This document shows positions 46,405 to 58,028 of a stretch of DNA of 64,000 bases, piece after piece (the first letter of the stretch is position 1; each line of letters opens with the position of its first letter). Below the pieces are notes generated by a model. That model was not told the origin of the DNA, made no database searches, and saw nothing but the letters and a program-made list of their open reading frames with translations. This stretch comes from Ascaphus truei (Eukaryota; Chordata; Amphibia; Anura; Ascaphidae). The translations under genes were made by a program, and so were the position numbers. The stretch is taken from NCBI GenBank assembly GCA_036426205.1, contig WSYH01001932.1, positions 1-64,000 on the forward strand. Direction: 5' to 3'.

Positions 46405-47245
46405 ATGCAAAAGAAGCAGCTCGTTAGACCGGATGCTGAATGTGATAAGTGTGGATATCCCCGGGAACTCTATTTGTGATGGCAAAGATAGATCTGCTTC
46501 TGGAGACATCAAATATGGACCAACGGATGCTATATGGGTCAACGATGATCGACGATGAAGAAGATAGAGTCTGACATAGCGGGGATACAAATTTGCTCAG
46601 TGTTCATTGCCCCTGTAATCACCGACGCCGGAGCAGGAGGGTGGATGGATGTGGATGGATGGGACCATCGACCACCTTCCTCACCAACCACACCCCCGTC
46701 CACCAGAATATTTGTGTAACATGTATGTCCGTTGAGGAGGGATAAATGACAACCCCCGTCAAGACCACGCCAGAAACACACGCGACCAAGACAAGGGGGA
46801 AAGCTTTCCTCCCAGACACCTAACCCTCACCCGCCGCCACAAGCACACCCGCTCACAGAAGAACACCCGCTTCTAGAACCCACCTATATTCGCTTGCATC
46901 GATAACGGTGCCCGACATCATCCTCCCGCGATCTGCCATCGGCACTCAGGAGAAGTATAGGGTGATGAGTGCTGGGTACCCCACAAGATGCCTTGTTCAT
47001 TTTTAAGCCCACGTATCCTACTCCAAAGTACTACTGCGAGTGGGCCTTCAAAGTGAACTACGTAAGGAAATCGTGAAAAAAGGCGCTTCCTGACAATTTA
47101 AGAAAGACCATTCTGGATGAATTGCGGCCTTTTTTGCAATTTCAGATCCGTAATGAAAGGCGTTCGAGACTGCATCAATGGCATTTTGCGCCATGCAAAG
47201 GCATCGACCATGAAAGACAATTGGTGGGGTACGCATTTGCGTGAG
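46405..47245 (+). pseudogene. BEN-domain-like gene, degenerate copy
   Basis: A broken homologue of the gene at 62658-63944. Matching pieces occur in order: DRMLNVISVDIPGNS against ARMLNGLSCVEIPDNS; a proline-rich middle sharing CACCCGCT-type codons; ALFIFKPTYPTPKYYCEW against ALFIFKHHVRFEMYSEW; KKALPDNLRKTILDEL against KNALPANLRNTILEEV; and GVRDCINGILRHAKA against VVRDTINGLLRHTRA. Stops and at least two frameshifts interrupt it. It is divergent to the transposase, with about 290 bp between them, as in the second element. Confidence 0.78.
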
Positions 47246-47283
47246 TGTGCAACTGTTGTAAATTTTGGTTTAATGTTTTATTC

Positions 47284-47977
47284 CTGTCCCCGAGGCCGCA
47301 AACAGGCCGTTTCCCAGGTTTCCTGAAAACCGGGCCTGTTTGCGGCCCTCGAGGACTGTAGTTGTGCAGGCCCGACTGACCTGCACATCATCCCAATGTA
47401 AATGTTTTGACCCGTTGTACTTAAATAAAGGAGATGTTTTGTTTTGTATATTTTTTGAATAAAGGTTTTTTATTTTAATAACAGGTAAGACCATACTGTT
47501 GTGCTGTACTGTACATGTTTTGACCTGCTGTACTTAAATAAAGGAGATGTTGTGTGTTTTTACTTGTATTAATAAATAAATGTTTTTATACAATGTACAC
47601 AAGACCTGCACAATTCCAGTCCCCAAGGGCAACAAACAGGCCCGGTTTTCAAAGGTTGTCCTGAAAACCGGGCCTGTTTGCGGCCCTCGAGGACTGGAGT
47701 TGTGCAGGCCTGACTGACTGCTGTAAATGTTTGACCCGCTGTACTTAAATAAAGGAGATGTTGCGTTTTGTATATTTTATGAATAAAGAGTTTTTTTTAA
47801 TAACAGGTGCTGTAAATGTTTTTACTTTCTGTACATAAATGTTTTCACTAGCAGTAAACATACACCTGTTGATGTTTTGAATTGCTGTGCACTTTAAATG
47901 TTTTTACATTGTACATAAATGTATTTATGTATGTACATTGTAAATAAATGTTTTCGTACTTACTCCGCCAATAAAAG
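47284..47977. repeat. BEN-like gene 3' region with hAT MITE copies and tandem duplication
   Basis: Positions 47601-47711 form a palindromic MITE: CCTGCACAATTCCAGTCC and its inverted partner GGACTGGAGTTGTGCAGG flank a GGCCCGGTTTTC/GAAAACCGGGCC stem, the layout of common hAT MITEs. A similar but rearranged copy is at about 47284-47375. Each is followed by CTGTACTTAAATAAAGGAG and AATAAAG signals, so about 350 bp is duplicated. The AATAAA motifs may have served as polyadenylation signals of the BEN-like gene. Confidence 0.65.
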
Positions 47978-48131
47978 AACATGTTGAAGGAGGCGCATGC
48001 GCGATGGTGAGGTGGTTGGATGTGTAGGCACTGAGCTCCGCCCCCCATCTCGAATAAAACCCTGATTTAACCACTCAAAAACAGCCTAATAACCCCAAAT
48101 TGGCCCTATCCACGGAATAGACACACTAAGG

Positions 48132-50191
48132 ATGGCTCTGCAGAGCGCAAAGAAGAACAACGGCGATCTGAGAAAGGACATGAACCGCCCGAGCACCCGG
48201 GCAGCGGGGGCAGAAATGGCGCCGCTTTCAAATGCCGGCTCAGAGTCAGGGAGAGAGGAGGACACAGCGGAGGGCCCGGAACAACGGCCGGTCCGCATAG
48301 GCGACTTTGATTGGCTTTACAGAGATTTAAAAACCCTCCTGCAAGCGGAGATCCAGGAGCTCCGCAAAGATGTTCAAACGATTGGTGAAAGAACCGGAGC
48401 CCTGGAGGTAAAGATGGCGGCCACAACGAAATCAATTAAGAAGTCTGAGAAGAAATCCGCCTATCTTCAGACCCAAATTACAGACCTGGCTGACCGGCAA
48501 GAAGATGCCGAAACAGGGATCGCCGCAATAATATAAGGGTCCGCGGCATCCCTGAAGTAGTGACAGATGTGGAAGGATTTGTTTCACGTTGGCTTGCTTC
48601 GCTCCTACCTGAGCTTCCAGAAGGGGAGCTCCTGATGGACCGTTGCCACCGGGCCCTCCGGAGTAGGCCGGTGGCAACAGAGCAACCCCGTGATGTTATA
48701 GCCAAGCTATTTCCGGACAAGGGAGGCTGTGTTCCGGAAACTAAAGCAGAAGGGGCCTTCCGATTCAAAGAGGCCTCCCTTCAGATATTCCAAGACCTCT
48801 CCCCAGTAACCCTCAACAGAAGAAGAAGGTTGCAGCCCATAAGCAAAAAAAGACGGTGTGAAACAGCGCTAAAAAACAATAAAAAGTATACTTAGTAGAA
48901 TAAAAAGTGCAAAAATAAACAACTGGCAGCCGGGTGAAAACTGACCGTACAGTCAGTCAAAGAACATGGAAAAAAAGGATTACCGGCGCCAAAAAATAAT
49001 GAATAAATGTCAGTATGCCAAATGCTGTTGACATAAAAACAGGGCAAGCTAACAACACATAACAGACAAGACAGACAAACACAACCACACTAGCAAAGCT
49101 AAAAATTAATACAAAGCTATTTATTAACACAACTAATGCTGGGTTCCGGAGGATGACTCAGACACCAAAATCCAGAGGGGTAAAAATGAAACCCTACTCA
49201 GAAGACCCTGGATGGGCAAAAGCAGTACACGAACCAGATATAAGCTCTAAAACATAAGAAAACGGGAAGTTTTCGTATGTTTCAGAGCTTATATCTGGTT
49301 CGCGGAGGACACTGCGTAGCAGCTGGTGAAGCCGTGGGGGAAGAGGAGTGAGAGAGGAACACTCGCATTGGGAGCATTGCATCGCATCGCATTGGGAGCA
49401 TCGCGGGGCGTGACGTCATATCCGCCCGGAAGTCCCGCAGTTCGTGTGACTCACCTTCCACCCCTATCACGTGGGGACGCCTGTGAGAGAGCTCCGGTCG
49501 CCATCTTTGGAGAGCATCAGTGCGATTTCAGTCTAAACTGATTTTGCCCATCCAGGGTCTTGTGAGTAGGGTTTCATTTTTACCCCTCTGGATTTTGGTG
49601 TCTGAGTCATCCTCCGGAACCCAGCATTAGTTGTGTTAATAAATAGCTTTGTATTAATTTTTAGCCTTGCTAGTGTGGTTGTGTTTGTCTGTCTTGTCTG
49701 TATGTGTTGTTAGCTTGCCCTGTTTTTATGTCAACAGCATTTGGCATACTGCACCATAATTTGTTTCTTTTTCTCTCTCTTTTACATATTGCACGGTCTA
49801 TGATGAGAGTCGTCAGTATATTTTTTCATCATCTGTTCATCTAAGGACTTTAATTGGACTCCACACTGTATGGTTTGGATTTGATTGACATTTATTCATT
49901 ATTTTTTGGCGCCGGTAATCCTTTTTTTCCAGGTTGCAGCCCATCACAAGAATCCTTAGAGAAAGGGCGATCAGATATAGATGGACCTTCCCATTTGGCT
50001 TGCTGGTGCTGAAGGGAGGGAAGGCCATCACCATGAAGGAGCCCGAGGAAGGGGAGGACTTCTTAAACAAACTGGGTGTGAGAGAGGGACCACCAATGAG
50101 CCCACGGAGCACACAAGCACCGGAGGAAGGATGGCAGAAGGCGGGGAAATCAAGGAAGAACCGAGAGGCAGAAGAAAGTGATGAGGACTAA
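48132..50191 (+). pseudogene. L1-type ORF1, split by a hairpin insertion and a frameshift
   Basis: Starts MALQSAKKNNGDLRKDMNRP at 48132. The first 134 codons cover a variable N-terminus and a coiled coil (LKTLLQAEIQELRKDV). The frame is lost near 48532, just where the RRM begins; the next frame gives NNIRVRGIPEVV, LLMDRCHRALRSRP and SPVTLNRRRRLQPI. At 48841 a 1,090-bp element intervenes. From 49931 the protein resumes as LQPITRILRERAIRYRWTFP and ends in an acidic/basic tail at 50191. L1 ORF1p binds LINE RNA as a trimer. This copy needs two repairs and so is inactive. Confidence 0.88.
48841..49930. mobile_element. 1,090-bp hairpin element with 14-bp target duplication
   Basis: AGGTTGCAGCCCAT lies at 48827-48840 and 49931-49944. 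Inside, about 48955-49260 is an inverted copy of parts of 49268-49925: the outer AAAAAAAGGATTACCGGCGCC pairs with GGCGCCGGTAATCCTTTTTTT, and the inner AACCAGATATAAGCTCT pairs with AGAGCTTATATCTGGTT. The right arm has a ~235-bp segment (about 49300-49535) and a ~135-bp segment (about 49758-49890) that the left arm lacks. The first ~114 bp are unpaired. No open frame. A long target duplication with an inverted partial copy suggests target-primed insertion with template switching, or a Penelope-like layout. Confidence 0.85.
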
Positions 50192-51687
50192 GGGGAGGGA
50201 AAAGGACATGGCCGGCTGTTGTTTTAAAGAGTTCTAAAAGTTTTAAAGGTTTCAGTTAATACAGCTTGCCCTGAGCACCTGAGTACTTGAACCTCATGCA
50301 CGGTTTTGCCCCACGGCAGCAGGAGGAGGCTTGAGCAGATACAGAGACTGCCTAGCCCCCGGCCACCCCTTTACAACAAAGACTAAGGCCAAAATAAAAC
50401 TTTGTATAATCCGTACCTGATGTTGAATCAGGGGAAAAGATGGACGCTGTCAGTGGAACGCAGAAGGGCAAGATGGCGGTCTCGGATGGCAAGGGTGACA
50501 TGCTTGATGCAGACGGATGGAGAAGAGTGGATGGCGGGAAGATCGGGCTGTCTTTGCGGGCTTCTTACAGGAAAATGGCGGCGTCCGGATGTGCGTCACA
50601 GGAAGTGACCAGGCAGCCATCTTGGAGGATGCAGGGGCGGCCCGATAGCTGACGTCTGCATGCGGCGACGGGATCCCTCGGCTCTCGCAAGATTAGGTCA
50701 GGGACAACGGAAGAACACGGACATAATCACGGCCTGGGACAGAAGGCTGCGTGTCGGCTCTGGGGGATAGAGCGGGGACGCAGGGGGCCCGGAAGCCCAT
50801 AGCAGCGGGCACGTTTGCAGATGCCGGGGGATGTGTCTTCCACGGGCGCGCCAGCAGGATAAGTGGGACGGAAGGAGAGGGGGGACGTAGAATATAGTCA
50901 TGGGAAGGCATAGGCTCCCTAGAAGGGGAATGGAGGACGAAGAGGCGAGAGGGGGCTGGATGAGGCAGTGAACAAAGAGCTAGGCTGTCAGGGAGGGGAG
51001 GGTTTTTGGGTAAATACGAAGGAGGGAGCAAAGGATAGGAGAGGAAGCTATATGAGAGTCTTAAAGCCGCTAGGAGAGAGTCCCTCCCGAGGGGAGTCAG
51101 AGGGGGGGGGTCAAATGGGGATGTCAGAGCAAGCGAGACAGTTATTAGGGGTTAGAGGGCTGCTAGGTCGGTCAATTGTTTAGAGGGTTAGTTGTGGCTC
51201 GGCTGCGGGTTGGGGGCAGAGGGGGTACGCATTATTCCGAGTGGTTATTTCTAGGTTAAGGTTAGTTTCTGTAGAGGGGGGGAGGGAGGATCGGGGTCCT
51301 TGCCCACCGTTGTCATGGGTCTCCACCCGAGCACTGGGGCGCCTATACCCAGGCGGCTCAGGAAAGTCCTCACTGGGCCAGCGGACATGGGAGCTAGCGG
51401 CGGGAAGAAGATCATCCGGAGCTGTTCCCAGGCTGGACTCCCAGGAGGGGCAGATTTGGCGACAGGAGGGGTTCGACCCCAGACAGTCGTCGATTGTTCT
51501 TTTACTGTATTTTTATGTTGTTGCGTCTGTGTCTCAATGTTTCCCTTGTGTGCATTCCTATGTGTTCCCCCCTTGCAGTCAGTAAGCACGGCGCGGCAGT
51601 GGACCAGCCAACAGGAGACAACCTCGCTCAAGATACCTATTCATGACGTGTTAGTCAGTGATCAAGCTCAGCTCAGGGCTCATCTAC
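50192..51687 (+). other. L1 inter-ORF spacer
   Basis: GC-rich, purine-rich stretch between ORF1 and ORF2 of the plus-strand L1. No conserved frame was recognised; the open stretches here have no motif. Confidence 0.6.
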
Positions 51688-54600
51688 ATGGGTAAGGATA
51701 TTGTAATTTTATCACATAACGTGAAGGGTTTCAATAGTCCGCATAAGCGAAGAGTGGCCATGACCAATTATAAAAGATATGACCCAGACATTATACTGTT
51801 ACAGGAGACTAATTTTTCCAAATCCAGCTCCCCGAAGTTCATCGATAGGAGGTACACGCAGTGGTTTGCGGCTTCGGCCAATAAAAAACAGAGAGGTGTG
51901 GCAATTCTGTTGCACAACCGCTTGCCACTAAAGGTTAACCTTGTAAAAAAAGATAAGAACGGCAGGTTTATAATTATAGTGGGGGAATTACAGGGCCAAA
52001 CCATCACAGTGGCAAATGTATATGCCCCTAGCGATCCGGCGGAACCCTTCTTAGATAAATTCTTCTCCTTGCTTAGAACCTTGGCCCGGGGCTGCGTAGT
52101 GGCGGGTGGGGATTTTAATCAAACCCTGGACCCGGTCTTGGACAGATGCACTCCGGGAGGTGGTAAGTAACGAACGGTCCGGGCAGCTTGGGCTAGATGG
52201 CTTAAGGCCAGCAGCCTCATAGATATCTGGAGGGAACAATATCAAGGGGAGAAGGGTTTCACCTTTTACTCACACCCACACGACAGATACAGCAAGATAG
52301 ACTACCTCTTTGTGTCGAACAGAATGGTCTCTCAGATCTCCCACATGGGTATCCATGATATTTCATGGTCAGATCACGCACCAATTGAGCTGCGGTGCAC
52401 AGATTTTAGGCTAGACAGGCCAGGAGCGAACTGGAAACTTAACAAGTTACTGTTAAAAATCCCCGAGTTTGAGCTGAAGGTGGGGGACAAAATCAGGGAC
52501 TATTTCCAAGAGAACGTCGGCAGTGTGGACTCACACTCCATCCTCTGGGAGGCCCATAAGGCCAATCTCCGCGGAGAACACATTGGATTGGCGAGCAGAC
52601 GAAAAAGGGAGAAGGACGCTAAAATTAAACAATTACAGTCGGAATTGGCCGTCCTATCTGCCTGACATAAAGAAAACAAACAAGCTTCAACTCTACAGAG
52701 GCTGCTTGATACCAAAACAAAACTAAATTTACTGCTGACCTCCCGCACTGAAAAGGAGATATCCTGGTCCAAGCGGAAATTCTTTGAGAAAGCGAACAAG
52801 TCAGATACTCTGCTTGCCAATAAACTTAAAGAGAGAGATCAAAACTTCCGTATCCAGGCAATTCGGACAAAGAACAGTGACCTTACTTCTGACCCCAAAA
52901 AAATAGTGGAGGAATTCAAAGAATACTATGCGACCCTCTATGATGGGACGAAGGTCTCCCATGGAGAGGCCACTCACAGGCGATTGAGGAAATTTCTGGA
53001 GGGGGCAAAACTACCCAGGTTACGCAGAGAGGAAAGGAAGATTTCACAATGGAGGAGCTTTTAGAGGTTATGAAGACACTGAAGCCATCCAAGGCCCCAG
53101 GCCCTGATGGTTTTTCCAATCTATATTACAAAAAATTCCGTAAAATTTTAGCTCCTCACCTCTTGCGGCTTTTTAATTCATTTCTGGAGGGTGCCCCTAT
53201 CCCGGGTCAGATGCTCCAGGCGTCCATCTCAGTGATGCACAAACAAGGGAAGGACCCAGCCGATTGTAAAAGCTATAGGCCCATATCTCTGATTAATTCG
53301 GATATCAATTTTTTTTCCAAATTACTGGCGAACCGGCTTAATTGGGTTTTGCCAAAACTGGTCCATCCTGATCAAATAGGGTTTATATGCGGCAGACAGG
53401 CGGCAGACAACACCAGGCGGATTATTGATTTGATAGATCTGGCAAAAAAGAATAATATCCCATCCTTGGTGGTTAGTTTGGACGCCGAGAAAGCTTTTGA
53501 TAGAATAGATTGGCCCTATCTGAGAGAGACGCTTGGGGAGTATGGCCTGGGGGGGGAGAATGATAGACGCCATTTTGGCTCTGTATGTGGAACCGACGGC
53601 GAAGGTCAGACACCAGGGCTTCCCGTCGGAAGAATTCCCGATTAAAAAGTGGCACCAGGCAGGGCTGCCCCCTGTCCCCCCTCCATTTTGCACTATGCAT
53701 TGAACCCTTGGCAGCACATCTGCGCTTCAGCCCCGATATAGCAGGGATTCAAATTGGGGAGGAGTCACATAAAGTGGCCCTGTACGCCGATGATGTTATC
53801 TTAACATTATCACGGCCCCTTACCTCTCTGCCAAATGTCTTCAGTACGCTGGGGGAATTTAATAAGATATCCGGCTTTAAGGTCAATCAGTCAAAAACAG
53901 AAGTTCTGAATATTAACCTCCCCAAGGTCACAGTAAAATTAATCGCAATAAATTTCAACTTCAGATGGCAAGCCTCCCACATTAAATACCTAGGGATTAA
54001 CATCACGAAAGATTATAGCGCCCTTTATAAACCAAATTACCCCAGACTGATCAGGACTCTGAAGGAGGACCTCAGGAGATGGTCGAGATATGGAATATCA
54101 TGGATTGGTAGAATCCAGTGCTTAAAAATGAATCTGCTCCCCAGAATTCTGTACTTGTTCCAAACTCTCCCTGTACAAGTGGCCAGGGATGAGATCCTCC
54201 GTCTGCAGGCCTCTATGGTGAGATTTGTCTGGGGTAATAAGAAGCCACAGATTAAAAGTAGTATTCTAATTCGGCCTACGATCAGAGGGGGTCTCGCGGT
54301 ACCTGACTTGTTGTCGTATTTCAAAGAGGCTCAATTAGCTCAAATTACACAGTGGCACACACACCCAAGCATCCGCAGGTGGGTGGCGCTGGAAAAAGAG
54401 TATTGTTCCCCAGTGGAGCTACAGGATTTAATCTGGCTACCAAAAAAGGTGTACAGGACCTTCAGTTTCCCGCTATCCGCAGTGGGCAGCTCGTTGGCGG
54501 TGTGGAAGGGCAGCAGATTTACGGGTGCGCTTACCAAGCGACACTCATTAATGACCCCATTTGTGGGTAACCCTGATTTCGCTCCGGGTCTGCAGAGCAA

Positions 54601-55483
54601 AGATTTTTAAATTTGGAAGAAGAAGGACCTCACGAGGCTCTTACATCTGGAGGGTAGTTTGTCCATCAAAACCTTTGAGCACATTAAAACAGAAAAAGAG
54701 TTGCCAAACTCGGAATTCTTTAGATACCTCCAGATTAGAGCGTTCTACACTAAAATACCAAAACGCCCCAAGCGCACAAATTTTGAGCAGCTCTGTTCAA
54801 GAGGAACAGATACCTCGGGACTAATTTCTAGCATATGTAGAGAGGTGGTCTGTCCTGCGAAGGATGAGGACTTCAAACTGAGTTATCAGACTAGGTGGTA
54901 GGAGGACTTAGGGGAGACCTTAGAGGACGAGGACTGGGACACTATTGTACTGGCGGCGGCAAAAAGTTCTATATGCACCACATTAAAGGAGAACGCGTAT
55001 AAGGTCCTAATGAGGTGGTACCTCACCCCGCCGAGATTGGCTAAGTTTGTCAGAGACTACCCCCCATTGTGCCCGAAACAATGCAGGGAACAGGCTGACC
55101 TGTTGCACATGCTGTGGAGTTGCGCAAAGGTGGCCCCAATTTGGGAGGACATCACAAATTGGCTACAGAGAATTCTCGGACACACTGTCCCTTTGGATCC
55201 CTGGTTGTTTCTGTTGGGCAGGCGCACCCGGGGTCTAAACAGATCGGAGCACAAATTAATTGCACATTTTGCGACAGCTCTAAGATGCGAACTCGCAGCT
55301 TTGTGGAAGCAACCCGATTTACCCAGTATCCCAAAGATTCGGAACAGAATATGGTACGTTTGCCGGATGGAGCAGTTGACGAGTTTAGTTAATGACACCG
55401 ACACAAATTTTCTAAAAACTTGGGCTCCTTGGCTGGCCCAAACGGATATCCATGGGGTAGATACCTCCAACATATTGCTGTGA
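51688..55483 (+). pseudogene. L1-type ORF2 (endonuclease, reverse transcriptase, C-terminal domain)
   Basis: Starts MGKDIVILSHNVKGFNSPHK. Endonuclease: ILLQETNFSKS (E), VANVYAPSDPAEP, VAGGDFNQTLD, SKIDYLFVSNR, SWSDHAPIEL. RT: KTLKPSKAPGPDGFSNLYYK, YRPISLINSD, SLDAEKAFDRIDW (motif A), SGTRQGCPLSPLHFAL (B), ALYADDVILTLS (C), ASHIKYLGINI. C-terminal: MRWYLTPPRLAKF and a C…C…H….C region (CREQADLLHMLWSC), ending PWLAQTDIHGVDTS. Stops at 52168, 52663, 54608 and 54899 and frameshifts near 53040 and 53590 inactivate it. All catalytic residues are still readable. Confidence 0.92.
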
Positions 55484-55880
55484 TAGTCAAACACGCGTTC
55501 TCCTTGGATGTGCGGGCTCCGTCGTTTGACATCCTAGAGACAGGCAGGGCGGACGGAGGGGCTCTCAGGGATCAGCGAGAGAGCCATGAGCCACGGAAGG
55601 AGGTCTCTTCGTAGTTGACAAGGTCCACACAGCACAGCAAGGAGGTGGCAGCTCCTCCGATGGCAAATCACCCCCCCCTTTTTCTTTCCCCTCACCCCAT
55701 CCCCCCCTGTTGTCTTAGCGTATTGTCTCGTACGTCAGTCAGTCTCCCCGGTAAGTCTGGTTTTGTATGTATAGGAAAAAAGTGGCGCTTTGGTTACAGA
55801 AATATAAGACAGTGTATTGTTAGAGAATTGTTTGCCTGTACCATGCGTTCAATACAAATCTTTGGTTGAAAAAAAAAAAA
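55484..55880 (+). other. L1 3' UTR and A-tail
   Basis: About 400 bp after the ORF2 stop with no frame, ending TTTGGTTG and about 14 As, then the right target duplicate. Confidence 0.8.
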
Positions 55881-55890
55881 AACATGTTGA

Positions 55891-56252
55891 TTTGTTTTAA
55901 ATTGTTCCATTGGCTCCTTTGATACTGTAACAAAATACGGTGTTTCTAGAATGTACACTACTGTCCAGGCATACTGTACTGTATACTGTAGGCATGCTCA
56001 GTACTGCACATCACAAGAGTATTAAAAAATATAGAAGACACATACTGTACTGTACAGTATGTACTGGTACTGTATAGAAGACACATACTGTATGTACTGT
56101 AATACAGCACACAGATGTTGGGGGTACTGTAGAATAAATGCATACTTTTTATTTTTTTTCGGGTTTATTACACAGTATATATAAAAAAGTATTGTATTGT
56201 ATACTGTACGATCGGAAAACATCAGCATACTGTTTCAGGTATTCTATCCTAA
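55891..56252. other. Composite transposon, interior between L1 and the forkhead-like gene
   Basis: AT-rich with many TACTGTAC/GTACAGTA motifs (55965-56110 and 56190-56215). No frame recognised. Confidence 0.6.
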
Positions 56253-56479
56253 TCAATAAGAACGGCCACTAAACTCTAGACTCCGGTACGTGGTTTTTAA
56301 AATCCGATTCAGCAATGTGCAGGCATTGTTACACAAAGCGATATTATCCATCGAAATCCCTCCATTTGCCGTTCGTTTTCTTTTCTGAGGAAAAACAAAA
56401 AAAAAAGTTTTACTGTAATGGTCAGTCCCCTAAAGAAGTTCCCAGTCAGTCCCACCAATAATTTTCTCGGGGGGCGTCT

Positions 56480-56575
56480 CCTGTTCACATGCGCATGCGC
56501 CTACCCTCGATGTGATGACACGCATATGCGTTTCAAGAAGGTTCCAATGCGCATGCACCTAGCCTTTCACCAATT
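56480..56575 (-). repeat. Inverted-orientation copies of the TTGAAACGCATA subterminal unit
   Basis: GCGCATGCG and CGCATATGCGTTTCAAGAAG with GGTTCCAATG match, in reverse, the tandem units at 60308-60460. They lie within the proposed intron of the forkhead-like gene. Confidence 0.7.
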
Positions 56576-56611
56576 GTGCAGTATCTACTGTAGAAGCCGC
56601 TCAGCCAATGA

Positions 56612-56975
56612 TACTGCTGCGGCCAAGTTTATTCGAGCATTTGCCCGTTCTTGGCCGCAGCAGTAGCCTGGCGCGCGCCGGAGGGTGACGGGCGCGCGCC
56701 GAAGCAGCGGAAGAGCGCCCTCCGATCGGGGCGCTCTCCCTACCGCTGCCGGGTCCGCCGGGTCCCCCGGAACCCCCTGCCGCCGTCCCCCACATCGCGG
56801 GACACCAGGGCTCCCTCGGGGAGCCCTGGACGCGCGTGCAGGGGGCGCAGGCTCGCGAAGACGCGTGACCGCGCGTCGGTGACGCGCGGCACGCCGAGGG
56901 GCGGCCACTAGCAAGCCGGGAAATCTCCCGGCTTGCGGATCTGGCCGCACTGCGATTAAGTGTGTCGCCAGTGTA
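56612..56975. mobile_element. GC-rich MITE (copy C)
   Basis: Same element as 3334-3696, at an unrelated site: TA at 56612-56613 and 56974-56975, flanked by unique sequence (GCCAATGA on the left, TTGCTTAC on the right). The terminal palindrome pairs 56612-56627 with 56650-56665. Relative to the other copies both arms changed together (CCGAG/CTCGG to CCAAG/CTTGG). It sits in the presumed intron of the forkhead-like gene. Confidence 0.88.
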
Positions 56976-57597
56976 TTGCTTACAGGAGAATCGCTTGACT
57001 TTTGAATCGCACCGATATTGATATTTTCAAAATAAAAAAATACGGCAACATTACTCACCATAGAATTTCCCAATCAGCTGGCGCCGGCGCCGGGCCACTG
57101 CCAGTCCAGTATTCTTGATCAGACACGTTGACAGTTGACAGCGGGACTACTACACCTGTAGTCAGCTGATGAGGCTGGAAATCGCTTAGGTACATGCAAG
57201 CTTGATCGAAAATGCACGTGAAATCTGGCTCAGCCGGCAGGTATCCGTGCGTGGACAGACAGCAAGGGTTGTCACTGACGGTGGGACCATTATTGGAAGC
57301 CGGTGCTGGTGCTGGTGCATTGCTTTGCAGCGACTGTCGTTTCTTAGTTGGTTTTAACACGACCTTTCGCCTTTTGCCGTCTGCATGATCATAGATACAG
57401 GAAAAAGCCGGTGATACACACCAATACCCTCCAATAAATTCATAATCAATACGATAAAAACATGGATCGCTACATAACCTTTTCCTTATTGCACTCTTCC
57501 ACACATGAGGAGCTGGCGAAAATTTGTAAAAGTCATAGTTTTCGATTAAAATACTGATAAATTTGAACAACTGTTGCCATCTTATCATCTGTTGCAT

Positions 57598-58028
57598 TAA
57601 TCATCTGTTGCATAAATACGCATACGTTCTGTCGGGTGTGGAGAATAACAGAAACTGGTCTTTGTCTTTCTTTAATATGGAAATCCTAAATTGATACATT
57701 TTTGCAACCTCTTCCTTCAGTCCAAAGGCCAAGTTACAATAGCACACTGTGGTATCTTTTTTAAACTAAACACCTGCAAGTCGACACATTACTGAAGCAC
57801 ATGTGCATTACAATTCATGAATATCTGCCATCTGGCGGACACGCGAAAAATTGCAACCTATTAAATCCGAACCATTCTCAATAAACGCATGAACCGCGCA
57901 TCAACCGCGCATGACCCGCGGCTGAGAACGCAACATGAATGCGGCATGCACCCGGTGAAGTGCGTCGCATTCGGAAAAAACCCCAGGAAAAATGCGGTGA
58001 TGTTTTAGAATAAAAGGGGTTGCAGCAG
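57598..58028. other. Right subterminal region of the composite transposon
   Basis: Non-coding. Includes repeated ACCGCGCATCA/ACCGCGCATGA (57894-57920) and the right end, inverted CTGCTGCAACCCCTTTTATT, which parallels the GC-rich MITE end CTGCTGCGGCC..GTTTATTC. Confidence 0.65.

Larger units (their letters stand above)
47988..55880 (+). mobile_element. L1-type LINE, near full length, with 10-bp target duplication
   Basis: AACATGTTGA occurs at 47978-47987 and 55881-55890, directly before the 5' end and directly after a ~14-A tail. Between them: a short 5' UTR, ORF1 (48132-50191, interrupted by a hairpin insert), a 1.5-kb spacer, ORF2 (51688-55483) and a 3' UTR. It is inserted in the composite transposon. 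Without the hairpin insert and one target copy it is about 6.8 kb. A different subfamily from the minus-strand L1s. Confidence 0.93.
56253..57597 (-). pseudogene. Forkhead/winged-helix-like gene carried by the transposon
   Basis: Minus strand. The 180-codon frame (57055-57597) has near its start FKFISILIEN, then W33-KSAIRKRL-CSDP-C46-F47, then GGYW (56-59) and KRRK (75-78). Spacing equals the forkhead core W-x3-I-R-x2-L-x4-C-F…G-x-Y-W…RRR; the usual DNA-contact Asn and His of helix 3 are Ser and Lys. A Pro/Ala-rich C-terminus follows. GTGAGT (57053-57058) is a strong splice donor; TTTTTCCTCAG before 56384 is a matching acceptor leading to 43 codons (KRKRTANGGISMDN…) ending at 56253. The phases do not match as written. 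A duplicated ATGCAACAGATGAT before the start puts a stop upstream, so the true N-terminus (the first forkhead helix) is missing or lies in another exon. Confidence 0.65.
43422..58028. mobile_element. Composite TA-flanked transposon with transposase, BEN-like and forkhead-like genes
   Basis: TA at 43420-43421 and 58029-58030 flank the insert. Deleting it plus one TA fuses the L1 frame as LFADDIILT, exactly the motif expected at the RT active site. The left end is CAGTGGCGGCCGCC; the right end, inverted, is CTGCTGCAACCCC. Within it are later insertions: a LINE 3' end (44593-45078), an L1 (47988-55880 plus its target duplicate) and a GC-rich MITE (56612-56975). Without them it is about 5.9 kb. 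Gene order: transposase remnant (minus), BEN-like gene (plus), forkhead-like gene (minus). TA target and transposase point to the Tc1/mariner superfamily. Confidence 0.85.

Noticed and set aside
49262..49340. CAGCTGGTGAAGCC in the hairpin insert as a hammerhead
   Set aside because: No GAAA box or cleavage triplet at suitable spacing.
48132..55483. Possibility of a host gene in the longest plus-strand coding stretch
   Set aside because: All domains are L1 ORF1 and ORF2, with target duplication and A-tail.
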